Positions 15,449 through 23,630 of a stretch of 64,000 bases of DNA are shown in pieces (position 1 is the first letter of the stretch; the number at the start of each line of letters is the position of its first letter). The position numbers and the translations under genes are program-made. Origin of the DNA: an uncultured Clostridia bacterium. Lineage in GTDB: Bacteria > Bacillota > Clostridia > Oscillospirales > Ruminococcaceae. The notes under the pieces were generated by a model. The model ran no database searches. It was not told where the DNA came from and worked only from the letters and a program-made list of their open reading frames with translations. Location of the stretch: NCBI GenBank assembly GCA_947627005.1, contig CANQUJ010000003.1, positions 62,001-126,000 on the forward strand. The letters run 5' to 3'.

Positions 15449-16477
15449 ATGTCAATTTTAGTATCGGGCGGCGCCGGCTACATCGGCTCGCATACCGTTC
15501 TCTGCCTGCTCGAACAGGGCTACGACGTCATCGTGTTCGACAATCTTTCCAATTCGTTTGAAGAATCCCTTATCCGCGTTGAAAAAATAACCGGCAAAAA
15601 GCTTAAATTCTATAAGGCCGATATGTGCGACCCGGAGGCGATGGACAGGATCTTTACCGAAAACCCCGACATAACCTCGGTTATCCACTTTGCGGGGCTT
15701 AAAGCCGTCGCGGTATCGACTTCCGTCCCGATAGAATATTACAAAAACAACATCGGCGGGACATTGACCCTTCTCGAGACCATGAAAAACCACGGCGTTA
15801 AAAACATCATCTTCTCATCTTCGGCGACCGTTTACGGCGACCCGAAGGAACTTCCGATAACCGAAAATTCCCCGAAGGGGACCTGCACCAACCCCTACGG
15901 CTGGACCAAGTGGATGATCGAGCAGATCATGACCGACGTCCATACTTCCGACCCAGAGTGGAACGTTGTTCTTTTAAGATACTTCAACCCCGTCGGCGCG
16001 CACGAAAGCGGCCTTATCGGCGAAGACCCGCAGGGCGTTCCGAACAACCTTACCCCTTATATCGCGCAGGTCGCGGTCGGCCGCCGGCCCCATCTTAACG
16101 TAAACGGCAACGACTACAACACCCCCGACGGCACCGGCGTTCGCGATTATATCCATGTTGTCGACCTCGCCGAGGGCCACCTTAAAGCCCTCGAAAAGAT
16201 AGAAACTCTTAAAGGCGAAGTAAAGATATATAACCTCGGGACCGGCAAGGGCTCTTCGGTCTTCGACGTTTTGCACGCCTTCGAGCGCGCCTGCGGAAGA
16301 GAGCTGCCCTACGTCATCGCGCCGAGGCGACCGGGGGATATAGACGCCTGCTGGGCCGACCCAACCCTCGCCGAAAAAGAGCTCTGCTGGAAGGCCAAGC
16401 GCAACCTCGACGACATGTGCAGAGACGCCTGGAACTGGCAGTCGAAGAACCCCTACGGCTTTAAGGGAGAAGAATAG
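15449..16477 (+). CDS. galE: UDP-glucose 4-epimerase
   Basis: GalE interconverts UDP-glucose and UDP-galactose using bound NAD, feeding the Leloir pathway and polysaccharide synthesis. The 342-residue protein begins with the Rossmann motif GGAGYIGSH, carries SSSATVYG and the catalytic Tyr-x-x-x-Lys as YGWTK near residues 150-154, and has RYFNPVGAH and the C-terminal RRPGDI substrate-binding block, all classic for GalE. ATG 15449 follows AAGAAGG. No other sugar gene is next to it, and a tiny cell-surface protein follows 237 bases later. Confidence 0.95.
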   Translation: MSILVSGGAGYIGSHTVLCLLEQGYDVIVFDNLSNSFEESLIRVEKITGKKLKFYKADMCDPEAMDRIFTENPDITSVIHFAGLKAVAVSTSVPIEYYKNNIGGTLTLLETMKNHGVKNIIFSSSATVYGDPKELPITENSPKGTCTNPYGWTKWMIEQIMTDVHTSDPEWNVVLLRYFNPVGAHESGLIGEDPQGVPNNLTPYIAQVAVGRRPHLNVNGNDYNTPDGTGVRDYIHVVDLAEGHLKALEKIETLKGEVKIYNLGTGKGSSVFDVLHAFERACGRELPYVIAPRRPGDIDACWADPTLAEKELCWKAKRNLDDMCRDAWNWQSKNPYGFKGEE

Positions 16478-16714
16478 GCTTTGCCGAACAAAAGCGATAA
16501 ACCGTTGACTCAAAATATCTCGCAAAAGCCGCAAATTTAACATAAATTTAACAAATCCGCATGCAATATTTTATCTATTTTTGCAAAATTGCCTATTTTC
16601 TAAATATTCTGTAAAAAAATATTGTTGAAAATGGATATAGTAAAACTGCACCAAGTAATGTATAATAAATGTACAGAAAGCGGAACCCGCTTTAAAAAAA
16701 GGAGGTTTTCAATT

Positions 16715-16945
16715 ATGAAGAAACTGCTTGCTATGCTTCTCGCGCTTATGATGGTTCTTTCCGTCATGACCGTTGCCGTCTTCGCAGAGCCTGCCGACGG
16801 CGCTGACGATCCCGACGCTGCCGGCGACGATATGAGCGCCGGCGAGACCGAGACTCCCGAGAAGAACCCCGAGACCGGCCTTGCTCTTGCCGCTCTTCCC
16901 GTTATCTTCTCCGCAGCCGCTGTCGCCGTATCCAAGAAGCACTGA
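16715..16945 (+). CDS. Tiny secreted protein with an NPETG sortase-type signal (76 aa)
   Basis: The 76-residue product has three parts: a signal peptide (MKKLLAMLLALMMVLSVMTV, cleavage likely after VFA), an acidic linker of roughly 25-30 residues (rich in D, E, G, A, P), and an NPETG pentapeptide followed by a hydrophobic stretch and a KKH tail. This is the standard layout of a sortase substrate, with NPxTG in place of LPxTG. After processing, only a short acidic peptide would remain attached to the wall. ATG 16715 is preceded by AAAGGAGG at ideal spacing, and a small hairpin (AAAGCGG/CCGCTTT, 16677-16693) lies just before that site. TATAAT at 16661 is a possible -10 box. No sortase gene is in the window. 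Confidence 0.65.
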   Translation: MKKLLAMLLALMMVLSVMTVAVFAEPADGADDPDAAGDDMSAGETETPEKNPETGLALAALPVIFSAAAVAVSKKH

Positions 16946-16962
16946 TTTGATTAGCAAATAAT

Positions 16963-16990
16963 AAAAGCGCCTCGATCGGGGCGCTTTTGT
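16963..16990 (+). terminator. Terminator after the NPETG protein gene
   Basis: AAAAGCGCC / GGGCGCTTTT stem with a short loop, followed by GTTTTG. Confidence 0.8.
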
Positions 16991-17064
16991 TTTGCGCTTG
17001 AATACAGAGTTTTCGCCAAAATCGGCGAGGTTTATATTCAATTCGACGATATTGCGAAAATCGG

Positions 17065-17093
17065 TTGACATCGGTTTCGTTCGATGATAAAAT
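17065..17093 (+). promoter_or_regulatory. Sigma-A promoter of fhs
   Basis: TTGACA (17065-17070), 17 bp, TAAAAT (17088-17093) with TGA before it. The leader contains a small CGGCG/CGCCG hairpin. Confidence 0.85.
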
Positions 17094-17143
17094 TCGTTAT
17101 AGAACGGCGATAAGTCCGCCGATTTTCAGAGAGGAGTTTTAAA

Positions 17144-18820
17144 ATGGCATATCTTTCAGACATTGAAATCGCGCAGAAAACCCCGATGAAGCCTATAACC
17201 GAAATTGCCGAAAAGGCGGGGATCGACCCCGACTGCCTTGAGCAATACGGAAAATACAAGGCGAAGCTTGACAGCCGCCTTATCCTCAATTCCGGCCGCA
17301 AAAACGGCAAGCTCGTTCTTGTCACCGCGATAACCCCGACCCCTGCGGGCGAGGGGAAGACCACCACAACCATCGGCCTTGCCGACGGCCTTAGAAAGAT
17401 CGGCAAAAATTCGATAGTCGCGCTTCGCGAACCCTCGCTCGGCCCGGTCTTCGGGATCAAGGGCGGCGCAGCGGGCGGCGGATACGCGCAGGTAGTCCCG
17501 ATGGAGGACATCAACCTTCACTTCACCGGCGACTTTCACGCCATCGGCGCGGCGAACAACCTTCTTGCCGCGATGCTCGACAACCACATCTACCAGGGCA
17601 ACGCCCTTAACATCGACCCTCGCAGAATCACCTGGAAGCGCTGCGTCGACATGAACGACCGCCAGCTTCGCTTCGTCACCGACGGCCTCGGCGGCAAGGC
17701 GAACGGCACCCCCCGCGAGGACGGCTACGATATAACCGTCGCGAGCGAGATTATGGCGGTTTTCTGCCTTGCGAGCGACATCGACGACCTTAAGGCCCGC
17801 CTTTCGAGGATAGTCGTCGGCTACACCTACGACGACAAGCCGGTCACCGCAGGAGAATTAAAGGCAGTCGGCGCGATGGCAGCTCTCCTTAAAGACGCCA
17901 TCAAGCCCAACCTCGTCCAGACCCTCGAGGGCACCCCCGCGATAGTCCACGGCGGCCCGTTCGCGAATATCGCCCACGGTTGCAACTCGGTCATCGCGAC
18001 CAAAACCGCGCTAAAGCTCGGCGACTACGCCATAACCGAGGCCGGCTTCGGAGCGGACCTCGGGGCAGAGAAATTCCTCGATATCAAGTGCCGAATGGCC
18101 GGCCTGACCCCAGACGCGGTGGTGGTCGTCGCAACGATTAGAGCCCTTAAGATGCACGGCGGCCTGCCGAAGACCGACCTCGGTACGGAAGACCTTTCCG
18201 CCCTCGAAAAGGGCCTGCCTAACCTTATGCGCCACGTCTCGAATATAAAGAACGTCTACGGCCTGCCCGCAGTCGTCGCGGTAAACCGCTTCCCGACCGA
18301 CACCGACGCCGAAGTCGAGCTCGTCATCAAAAAGTGCGCCGAGCTCGGCGTAAAGGCGATCCTCTCCGACGTCTGGGCCAAGGGCGGCGAGGGCGGAAAA
18401 GATCTCGCGCAAGAGGTCGTCCGCCTTTGCGAGGAGGAAAAGCCCGACTTCAGATTCTCATACGAGCTCGACCTTCCCATCGGCAAGAAGATCGAAGCGG
18501 TCGTCAAAAAGGTCTACGGCGGCGACGGCGTAACCTTCCTTCCCGCAGCCGCGAAAGAGATTGCAAAGCTCGAATCCCTCGGCTTCGGCGACTGCCCGGT
18601 CTGCATCGCCAAGACCCAGTACAGCTTCTCCGACGACCCGACCAAGCTCGGCGCGCCGACCGGCTTTACCGTAACCGTCAAGAGTGTTAAAATTTCCGCC
18701 GGCGCGGGGTTTGTCGTCGCGCTCACCGGCGACATCTTGACGATGCCGGGGCTGCCTAAAGTCCCCGCCGCCGAAAAGATCGACGTCGACTCGAACGGAG
18801 TCATCAGCGGCCTGTTCTGA
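17144..18820 (+). CDS. fhs: Formate--tetrahydrofolate ligase
   Basis: This enzyme makes 10-formyltetrahydrofolate from formate, THF and ATP. It supplies one-carbon units and, in acetogens, is the first methyl-branch step of the Wood-Ljungdahl pathway. The 558-residue protein is full length. The P-loop [11 protein letters not shown] lies near residues 65-75, followed by the family signatures [18 protein letters not shown] and the region with [11 protein letters not shown], then [21 protein letters not shown] site precedes ATG 17144. It stands alone behind its own promoter, and no folD or other acetogenesis gene is adjacent, so anabolic C1 supply is the safer reading. Confidence 0.97.
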   Translation: MAYLSDIEIAQKTPMKPITEIAEKAGIDPDCLEQYGKYKAKLDSRLILNSGRKNGKLVLVTAITPTPAGEGKTTTTIGLADGLRKIGKNSIVALREPSLGPVFGIKGGAAGGGYAQVVPMEDINLHFTGDFHAIGAANNLLAAMLDNHIYQGNALNIDPRRITWKRCVDMNDRQLRFVTDGLGGKANGTPREDGYDITVASEIMAVFCLASDIDDLKARLSRIVVGYTYDDKPVTAGELKAVGAMAALLKDAIKPNLVQTLEGTPAIVHGGPFANIAHGCNSVIATKTALKLGDYAITEAGFGADLGAEKFLDIKCRMAGLTPDAVVVVATIRALKMHGGLPKTDLGTEDLSALEKGLPNLMRHVSNIKNVYGLPAVVAVNRFPTDTDAEVELVIKKCAELGVKAILSDVWAKGGEGGKDLAQEVVRLCEEEKPDFRFSYELDLPIGKKIEAVVKKVYGGDGVTFLPAAAKEIAKLESLGFGDCPVCIAKTQYSFSDDPTKLGAPTGFTVTVKSVKISAGAGFVVALTGDILTMPGLPKVPAAEKIDVDSNGVISGLF

Positions 18821-18824
18821 TTTC

Positions 18825-18932
18825 AGAAAACAGAAAACAGAGAACAGAGAACAGAGAACAGAAAGACAGATAGTCGGAGATGTTTTTTCCGCGCTATCTG
18901 TCTTTTCTAATTTCTAACTTCTATCTTCTAAA
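18825..18932 (+). repeat. Purine/pyrimidine intergenic repeat with a long hairpin
   Basis: Tandem CAGAGAA/CAGAAAA units (18825-18862) lead into the arm AAAGACAGATAG, a spacer of about 20 bases, the matching arm CTATCTGTCTTT, and then pyrimidine repeats (TTTCTAACTTCTATCTTCT). The left side is almost all purine plus C, and the right side almost all pyrimidine plus A. The hairpin may terminate fhs. It is related in style to the tract at 2403-2470. Confidence 0.6.
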
Positions 18933-18982
18933 TTAGCACTTATTTTCGTAGACTGTTAGCACTCTTTTGAATAGACTGCTAA
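18933..18982. promoter_or_regulatory. Two overlapping CIRCE operators before hsp20
   Basis: The second copy (18956-18982) is TTAGCACTC, 9 bp, GACTGCTAA, one mismatch from consensus. The first (18933-18959) is TTAGCACTT, 9 bp, GACTGTTAG, more diverged. They share the four bases TTAG, so the centres are 23 bp apart. This predicts HrcA repression of hsp20. Confidence 0.8.
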
Positions 18983-19025
18983 ATTTCGCCGAAACATCAC
19001 CGTTCTGTCACAAAAACAACATATA

Positions 19026-19065
19026 AGGGGTCTATATTGATAATCGTCGAGAGGAGATGACCCCT
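19026..19065 (+). promoter_or_regulatory. Hairpin and six-codon reading frame in the hsp20 leader
   Basis: AGGGGTC (19026-19032) pairs with GACCCCT (19059-19065). The loop holds GAGAGGAG followed by ATG, which opens a six-codon frame (MTPQDK, stop at 19076-19078). It may be a leader peptide or a structured 5' region. The hsp20 promoter itself could not be placed with confidence. Confidence 0.4.
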
Positions 19066-19126
19066 CAAGACAAATAAAAAGACCAAAACAACATACAATA
19101 GAAGTATCCTGAAGGAGGAACAAATT

Positions 19127-19558
19127 ATGTTAGTACCTTATGTAAGAAGAAACCTTTCGGCATTCGATCCGTTCCGCGAGCTTGACGAAATCGAGCGTGC
19201 GTTCTTCGGAAACAACGACAGCAAGATGACTCCGTTCTCGACCGACATCAAAGACGCCGGCAGCGAGTTCGTTCTTGAAGCCGACCTTCCCGGCGTCAAG
19301 AAGGAGGACATCAAGCTCGACCTTTCGGACAATATTCTGACCATTTCGGCCGAGCGCCACTCCGAATACGAAGAGAAGGACAAGAAGGGCAATTACGTCC
19401 GCTGCGAGCGCTCCTACGGCTCTTATCAGCGCTCGTTCGACACTACCGGTATCGACGTAGACAAGATCGACGCAGAGTTCAAAGACGGCGTATTAAAGCT
19501 TACTATGCCGAAGCTCGTCGAGCAGAAGCCCGAGCCGAGAAGACTCGAAATCAAATAA
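19127..19558 (+). CDS. hsp20: Small heat-shock protein, Hsp20/alpha-crystallin family
   Basis: This is an ATP-independent holdase chaperone that binds unfolding proteins. The 143-residue protein has a short N-terminal arm (RRNLSAFDPFRELDEIERAFF), the alpha-crystallin domain (about 38-130, with the family patterns EADLPGVKKEDIKLDL, LTISAER and FKDGVLKLTMPK), and a short C-terminal tail. GAAGGAGG precedes the ATG at good spacing. The 306 bases upstream hold no gene but carry the repeat, two CIRCE operators and a leader hairpin, so strong heat-shock control by HrcA is expected. It ends before a terminator. Confidence 0.93.
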   Translation: MLVPYVRRNLSAFDPFRELDEIERAFFGNNDSKMTPFSTDIKDAGSEFVLEADLPGVKKEDIKLDLSDNILTISAERHSEYEEKDKKGNYVRCERSYGSYQRSFDTTGIDVDKIDAEFKDGVLKLTMPKLVEQKPEPRRLEIK

Positions 19559-19587
19559 TCTTAAAATCAACCGCACAACTCCTTTCA

Positions 19588-19619
19588 CGGCGCTCTTATC
19601 GGGGCGCCGCTTTTTTATT
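19588..19619 (+). terminator. Terminator after hsp20
   Basis: CGGCGC / GCGCCG stem (19588-19593, 19604-19609), then TTTTTTATTTT. Confidence 0.85.
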
Positions 19620-19634
19620 TTCCGAAATTTGCTA

Positions 19635-19663
19635 TTGACTTTCGCCGCGCAAGCGTTTATAAT
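19635..19663 (+). promoter_or_regulatory. Sigma-A promoter of the giant repeat protein gene
   Basis: TTGACT (19635-19640), 17 bp, TATAAT (19658-19663). The leader of about 95 nt holds a GAGCC/GGCTC hairpin (19680-19693). I recognise no riboswitch in it. Confidence 0.85.
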
Positions 19664-19766
19664 GTTGTTACCTAAATACGAGCCGCAAGGCTCTGCACAG
19701 CATTTCCCATCCCGCGTCCGCTTAATACGAGTCTGCGAGATATTTTTATGTATAGGAGGAACATTT

Positions 19767-22700
19767 ATGTCAAGAATTTTCCGCTTGATCGTTACCGCGC
19801 TGCTATGCGTTATAACGATTGCGGGCTGCTCGGCGTTGATCGCCTACGCCTCTTCGGGCGGGGCCGCGCCGATCGCCGCGACGACTACTTCTATGGTAGC
19901 GTATAACAAAAACGGCATAACCGTCACCGCCCACCTTGAAAGCGGACATTTCCATTCCGCGGTATATACCTGCGAGGCGCCGAGGCTTACGGTTGAATCT
20001 CGAAGCAACATCGTGTCGATAACCTGCGGAAACTACCAGTACGGAACCGACCCCAACGAGGTCGCGCTAACTCCGAAGGTATTGAACATCAACGGCAAGA
20101 CTGCCGAGATCGAGTTTGAAGACGACACTAAAAACTACATAGTCGTAAGAATCACAACCGCTTCTTCTTCGGCAGAGATCAAGTTCGTCGTAGCCCACGG
20201 GATCGGCAAGCGCGACGTTTTCAACTACGACGCCACCTGCACCCGCCCCGCAAGGCACGAGCAGGTATATCATTGCGACATCTGCCCCGAGATCTCTCAC
20301 ACCGTCTCTTATGTAGACCCGGGCGCTGTTGCGAACGGCCACAAATTCGAGGAAAAGACCATAACCTCTTCCTGCGAGGGCGGCAAGGCCGTAACCGTAA
20401 AAATCTGCACCGAGTGCGGCCATGTAGAGTACAAGGGCGACGAAAAGTTCGACGAAGAATCTTCGACCCACGACTTTTCCGTTAAGGTAGAGACCGTCGC
20501 CACCTGCAAACACGACGGCACCGTTGTTTATAAGTGCTCCAAGTGCGAGGCGCTCAAAGTCGGAGGAGAGGTTCTTACCCCCGGCTGCTCTCACGAGCTT
20601 CCGGTATGGAACAGCGCCGAGATAATTCCCGCGACCTGCACCACAAACGGTAAGAGAGTGCGCGTCTGCTCTCTCTGCGGACTGGACTGCAGCGACACTA
20701 TTTACGCAACCGGCCACAAATGGAAGGTCGAAGAAATCACCCAAAGCCCGACCTGCCAAGACCCGGGAGTTGCGACCGCTAAATGCACCGTCTGCGGCGA
20801 AGTCAACGAAAACTACCCGGTCGCCAAAACCACCCACAAATACGAATACAAGGTAGTAGAGCCCTCGACCTGCGTTAAAGCCGGCTATTCTGCCCACGTC
20901 TGCATTTATTGCGGCGACGAAGCCGAGGGGACCCGACAGGAGCTGCCCATCGCCGGCCACGTCAAAGAGGCCGACGACGGCGACTGCACCACCCCGATAA
21001 AATGCCAGGTCTGCGAGGCGATAATCGAAGAGGGCAAGGCCGCGCACACTTACAGCGTTACCTACGGCAGCGACGGCACCAACCACTGGCAGAGGTGCGT
21101 AAACAAGAACTGCACCCACACCACCGAGCCGGTCCCGCACGTTCGCCCGAGCGACAAGAAGGAATGTAACAAAGCGTTCCTCTGCACCGTCTGCGGAAAG
21201 ATGGTTTCCGGCAAGCCGCACAACTTCCCCGAAACCTACGACTCTGCCAAGGCTAACGCTCTTTACCACTTTGCGGTATGCCAAGACTGCGGCTATGAGG
21301 TTGGATATATGCACACCTTCGTCAGCGACGACGACTGCACCACCCCGACCGTCTGCCAAATCTGCAACTACGTCAAGACCCAAGCGAAGGAGCATGTCTT
21401 CAGCAACTGGATAAACGAGGCAGACGAGGGCGTTCACGTCCGCGAATGTCTAAACGAAGGCTGCAACTACGAAGAGGAAGAGCCTCATAATTACGGCGAG
21501 CCGCAGCAGTATAACGTCACCCCGGCGACCTGCACCGAGCCCGGAAAATACGACAGCGTTCAAATCTGCGAGGGCTGCGGCCATATCGACATCATCGAAA
21601 AAGACGTCGTTATCCCGATGAAAGACCACGATTGGGGCGAATGGGAAGACAAACAGACCCCCGACTGCGACGATTCCGGAACCAAAGAGCGCAGGTGCAA
21701 TACCTGCGGATACACCGAGACCGAAAGCCTTAACCCGACCGGCCACCAATACGACCCGAACGACTGGCAGGTTATACAGGCCCCCAGCTGCACCGAAAGC
21801 GGCAGCGCGGCGATAGTATGCAAGGTCTGCGGGGTTCACATCGAATCCAAAGTCCTCGACCCGACGGGGCATCAGTGGGGGAGCGAGAACGACGGCTGGA
21901 AGGTATCCACCCCGGCCACCTGCACCGAAGACCAAACCTCTACGAGAGAATGTACTGTTTGCCATGAGATTGAGGGCAGGGTTGACCTTGGGACCGCTCT
22001 CGGGCACAAGTACGGAGAGTATAAATACAACAACGACGCAAGCTGCAAAAAGCCCGGAACCAAAACCGCCGTTTGCGAGACCTGCGGATATCCCGACACC
22101 GTTTTAGACGACGAACACAAACAGCTCGACCACCTATTCGAGAACTATGTTTATCAGAACGACGCTAAGCTCGGGGTCGACGGCACCGAGGTAGCCGAGT
22201 GCGAATACGGCTGCGGAACCAAAGACACCAGAACCGCCGAGGGAACAAAGCTTCACGAGCACACCTTCCTTAAATACGAGATCGTGACCCCGGCAACCTG
22301 CACCGAAAACGAATACGCGCAGTCTCATTGCGAGATCTGCGGAACCGCTTCCGAAATATACGAGGTTGAGGGCACCGCTCTCGGTCACTCTGCCGGCGAC
22401 CCGATAATACTCACCCCCGCGACATGCGAAGAAGACGCCGTATTGAAGACCGTCTGCCGCCGCTGCGAGGAAGAGCTTGAAGAATGGTCCGAAAAGGGGA
22501 CCGCGACAGGTCACGACTATCAAAACTACGTCTATAACAACGACGCCGCCTGCGAAACCGACGGCACCGAGACTGCGGAATGTGAAAACGGCTGCGGCAA
22601 GACCGACACAAGAACCAAGCCCGGCACCGCTCTCGAGCATATTCCGGTCGGAACGGTAACCAAGTTCCCGAGCTATACCGAAGAGGGCGCTATCGAATAT

Positions 22701-23492
22701 AAATGCGGAATTTGCGGCAAAGCCCTCGGGACCGCGCCTATCCCGGCGCTTAAAGACGAAAGCGTAGCTTCGGCAGAGGTCGTATCGAAGAACGGCGCCC
22801 CCGCCGTCAAGGCTGACAGCGAAGAGCTTATAACCCACGCGATCACCGAATCCGACTTTGAAGAGTTCAACAGCGGAATGACCATTAAGGTAAGCCTCGA
22901 GGTCGCGGATATAACCTCGAGCGTTCCGGCCGAAGATAAATCCCTTGCCGAAGAGCTTATCGCAAAGGATAAGCCCAAGAACCGCTACGAAGTCGGCATG
23001 TATCTCGACGTCTCGATCACCAAAACCATCGGCGGAGTTGACTCTAAGGTTGAAAAGACCGCCTCCGAGATCGGTATCACCGTCGACATTCCCGAGAGCT
23101 TGTACGACAAAAACAGGCAGTACGCCGTCATAAGAATACACGGCGGCAAGGCAGAGCTTCTTGCGGATCTCGACTCCGACCCCAACACCGTAACCTTTAA
23201 GACCGACAGCTTCTCTACCTACGCTTTGGTATACAGAACCAAGCCCGCTTCGTCCACACATACCCACACTCCCGTCTATCTGTTCGACTCCGAATACCAC
23301 TGGATGCAGTGCGCGACCTGCGGCGCAAGGCTTATGACCGAGCAGCACAGGTTCGTGAACGGAACTTGCCCCGCCTGCGGATATACGATACCCGGCTTCA
23401 ATTTCGCCGGAACCGTAGTTCCTCCGCAGAACGACGACAGCTTCGTCGAAGTAGAGGTTCCGACCGAGCCTCGCTCCTGCGAAGACGACTGA
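19767..23492 (+). CDS. Giant exported Cys-x-x-Cys repeat protein (1241 aa)
   Basis: ATG 19767 is chosen for its TAGGAGGA site. Residues 1-30 are an export signal; ITIAGC near residue 20 fits a lipobox, but the hydrophobic run continues past it, so cleavage after AYA by signal peptidase I is equally possible. After a beta-rich N-terminal part (about 35-150), some 20 degenerate repeats follow. Each is built as a T-x-C-x-(8-12) block, then C-x-x-C-G, then a TGH or LGH turn (for example PATCTEPGKY, ICEGCGH, DPTGHQW). Near 1010-1150 comes a different, repeat-free domain, then one last pair of C-x-x-C motifs. Such repeats are common in large surface proteins of gut Firmicutes and may bind metal or be disulfide bonded; their role is unknown. 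No sorting signal or C-terminal membrane segment is present. Confidence 0.75.
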   Translation: MSRIFRLIVTALLCVITIAGCSALIAYASSGGAAPIAATTTSMVAYNKNGITVTAHLESGHFHSAVYTCEAPRLTVESRSNIVSITCGNYQYGTDPNEVALTPKVLNINGKTAEIEFEDDTKNYIVVRITTASSSAEIKFVVAHGIGKRDVFNYDATCTRPARHEQVYHCDICPEISHTVSYVDPGAVANGHKFEEKTITSSCEGGKAVTVKICTECGHVEYKGDEKFDEESSTHDFSVKVETVATCKHDGTVVYKCSKCEALKVGGEVLTPGCSHELPVWNSAEIIPATCTTNGKRVRVCSLCGLDCSDTIYATGHKWKVEEITQSPTCQDPGVATAKCTVCGEVNENYPVAKTTHKYEYKVVEPSTCVKAGYSAHVCIYCGDEAEGTRQELPIAGHVKEADDGDCTTPIKCQVCEAIIEEGKAAHTYSVTYGSDGTNHWQRCVNKNCTHTTEPVPHVRPSDKKECNKAFLCTVCGKMVSGKPHNFPETYDSAKANALYHFAVCQDCGYEVGYMHTFVSDDDCTTPTVCQICNYVKTQAKEHVFSNWINEADEGVHVRECLNEGCNYEEEEPHNYGEPQQYNVTPATCTEPGKYDSVQICEGCGHIDIIEKDVVIPMKDHDWGEWEDKQTPDCDDSGTKERRCNTCGYTETESLNPTGHQYDPNDWQVIQAPSCTESGSAAIVCKVCGVHIESKVLDPTGHQWGSENDGWKVSTPATCTEDQTSTRECTVCHEIEGRVDLGTALGHKYGEYKYNNDASCKKPGTKTAVCETCGYPDTVLDDEHKQLDHLFENYVYQNDAKLGVDGTEVAECEYGCGTKDTRTAEGTKLHEHTFLKYEIVTPATCTENEYAQSHCEICGTASEIYEVEGTALGHSAGDPIILTPATCEEDAVLKTVCRRCEEELEEWSEKGTATGHDYQNYVYNNDAACETDGTETAECENGCGKTDTRTKPGTALEHIPVGTVTKFPSYTEEGAIEYKCGICGKALGTAPIPALKDESVASAEVVSKNGAPAVKADSEELITHAITESDFEEFNSGMTIKVSLEVADITSSVPAEDKSLAEELIAKDKPKNRYEVGMYLDVSITKTIGGVDSKVEKTASEIGITVDIPESLYDKNRQYAVIRIHGGKAELLADLDSDPNTVTFKTDSFSTYALVYRTKPASSTHTHTPVYLFDSEYHWMQCATCGARLMTEQHRFVNGTCPACGYTIPGFNFAGTVVPPQNDDSFVEVEVPTEPRSCEDD

Positions 23493-23512
23493 CCGATACG
23501 GAATAATCACAT

Positions 23513-23544
23513 CGCGCCGCCTTGTTTTGGGGCGGCGCGGTTTT
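23513..23544 (+). terminator. Terminator after the repeat protein gene
   Basis: Perfect 9-bp stem CGCGCCGCC / GGCGGCGCG with a 9-base loop, then GTTTTG. Confidence 0.85.
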
Positions 23545-23570
23545 GCGTCCGCGATTAAAAACATCAAAAA

Positions 23571-23602
23571 GATAACCGCCCCGACTTTTGCCGGAGCGGT
23601 TA
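23571..23602 (-). terminator. Terminator of the pyrR-uracil permease transcript
   Basis: On the minus strand TAACCGCTCCGG pairs imperfectly with CGGGGCGGTTA and is followed by TCTTTTTG. It lies 28 bases past the permease stop. Confidence 0.75.
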
Positions 23603-23630
23603 AAATTATATAAGCGGGGGATTTTAGCGA

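Noticed and set aside
19670-19766. Riboswitch in the leader of the giant repeat protein
   Set aside because: Only a 5-bp hairpin is clear. I looked for c-di-GMP class I/II cores and did not find them.
19767-23492. CRISPR or DNA-level tandem array
   Set aside because: The repetition is at protein level (Cys spacing) with variable DNA and unit length; no direct repeats with spacers.
20067-23567. Long antisense frames (456 and 477 codons) opposite the repeat protein gene
   Set aside because: They mirror the codon bias of the sense gene, lack ribosome sites and encode no recognisable motif.
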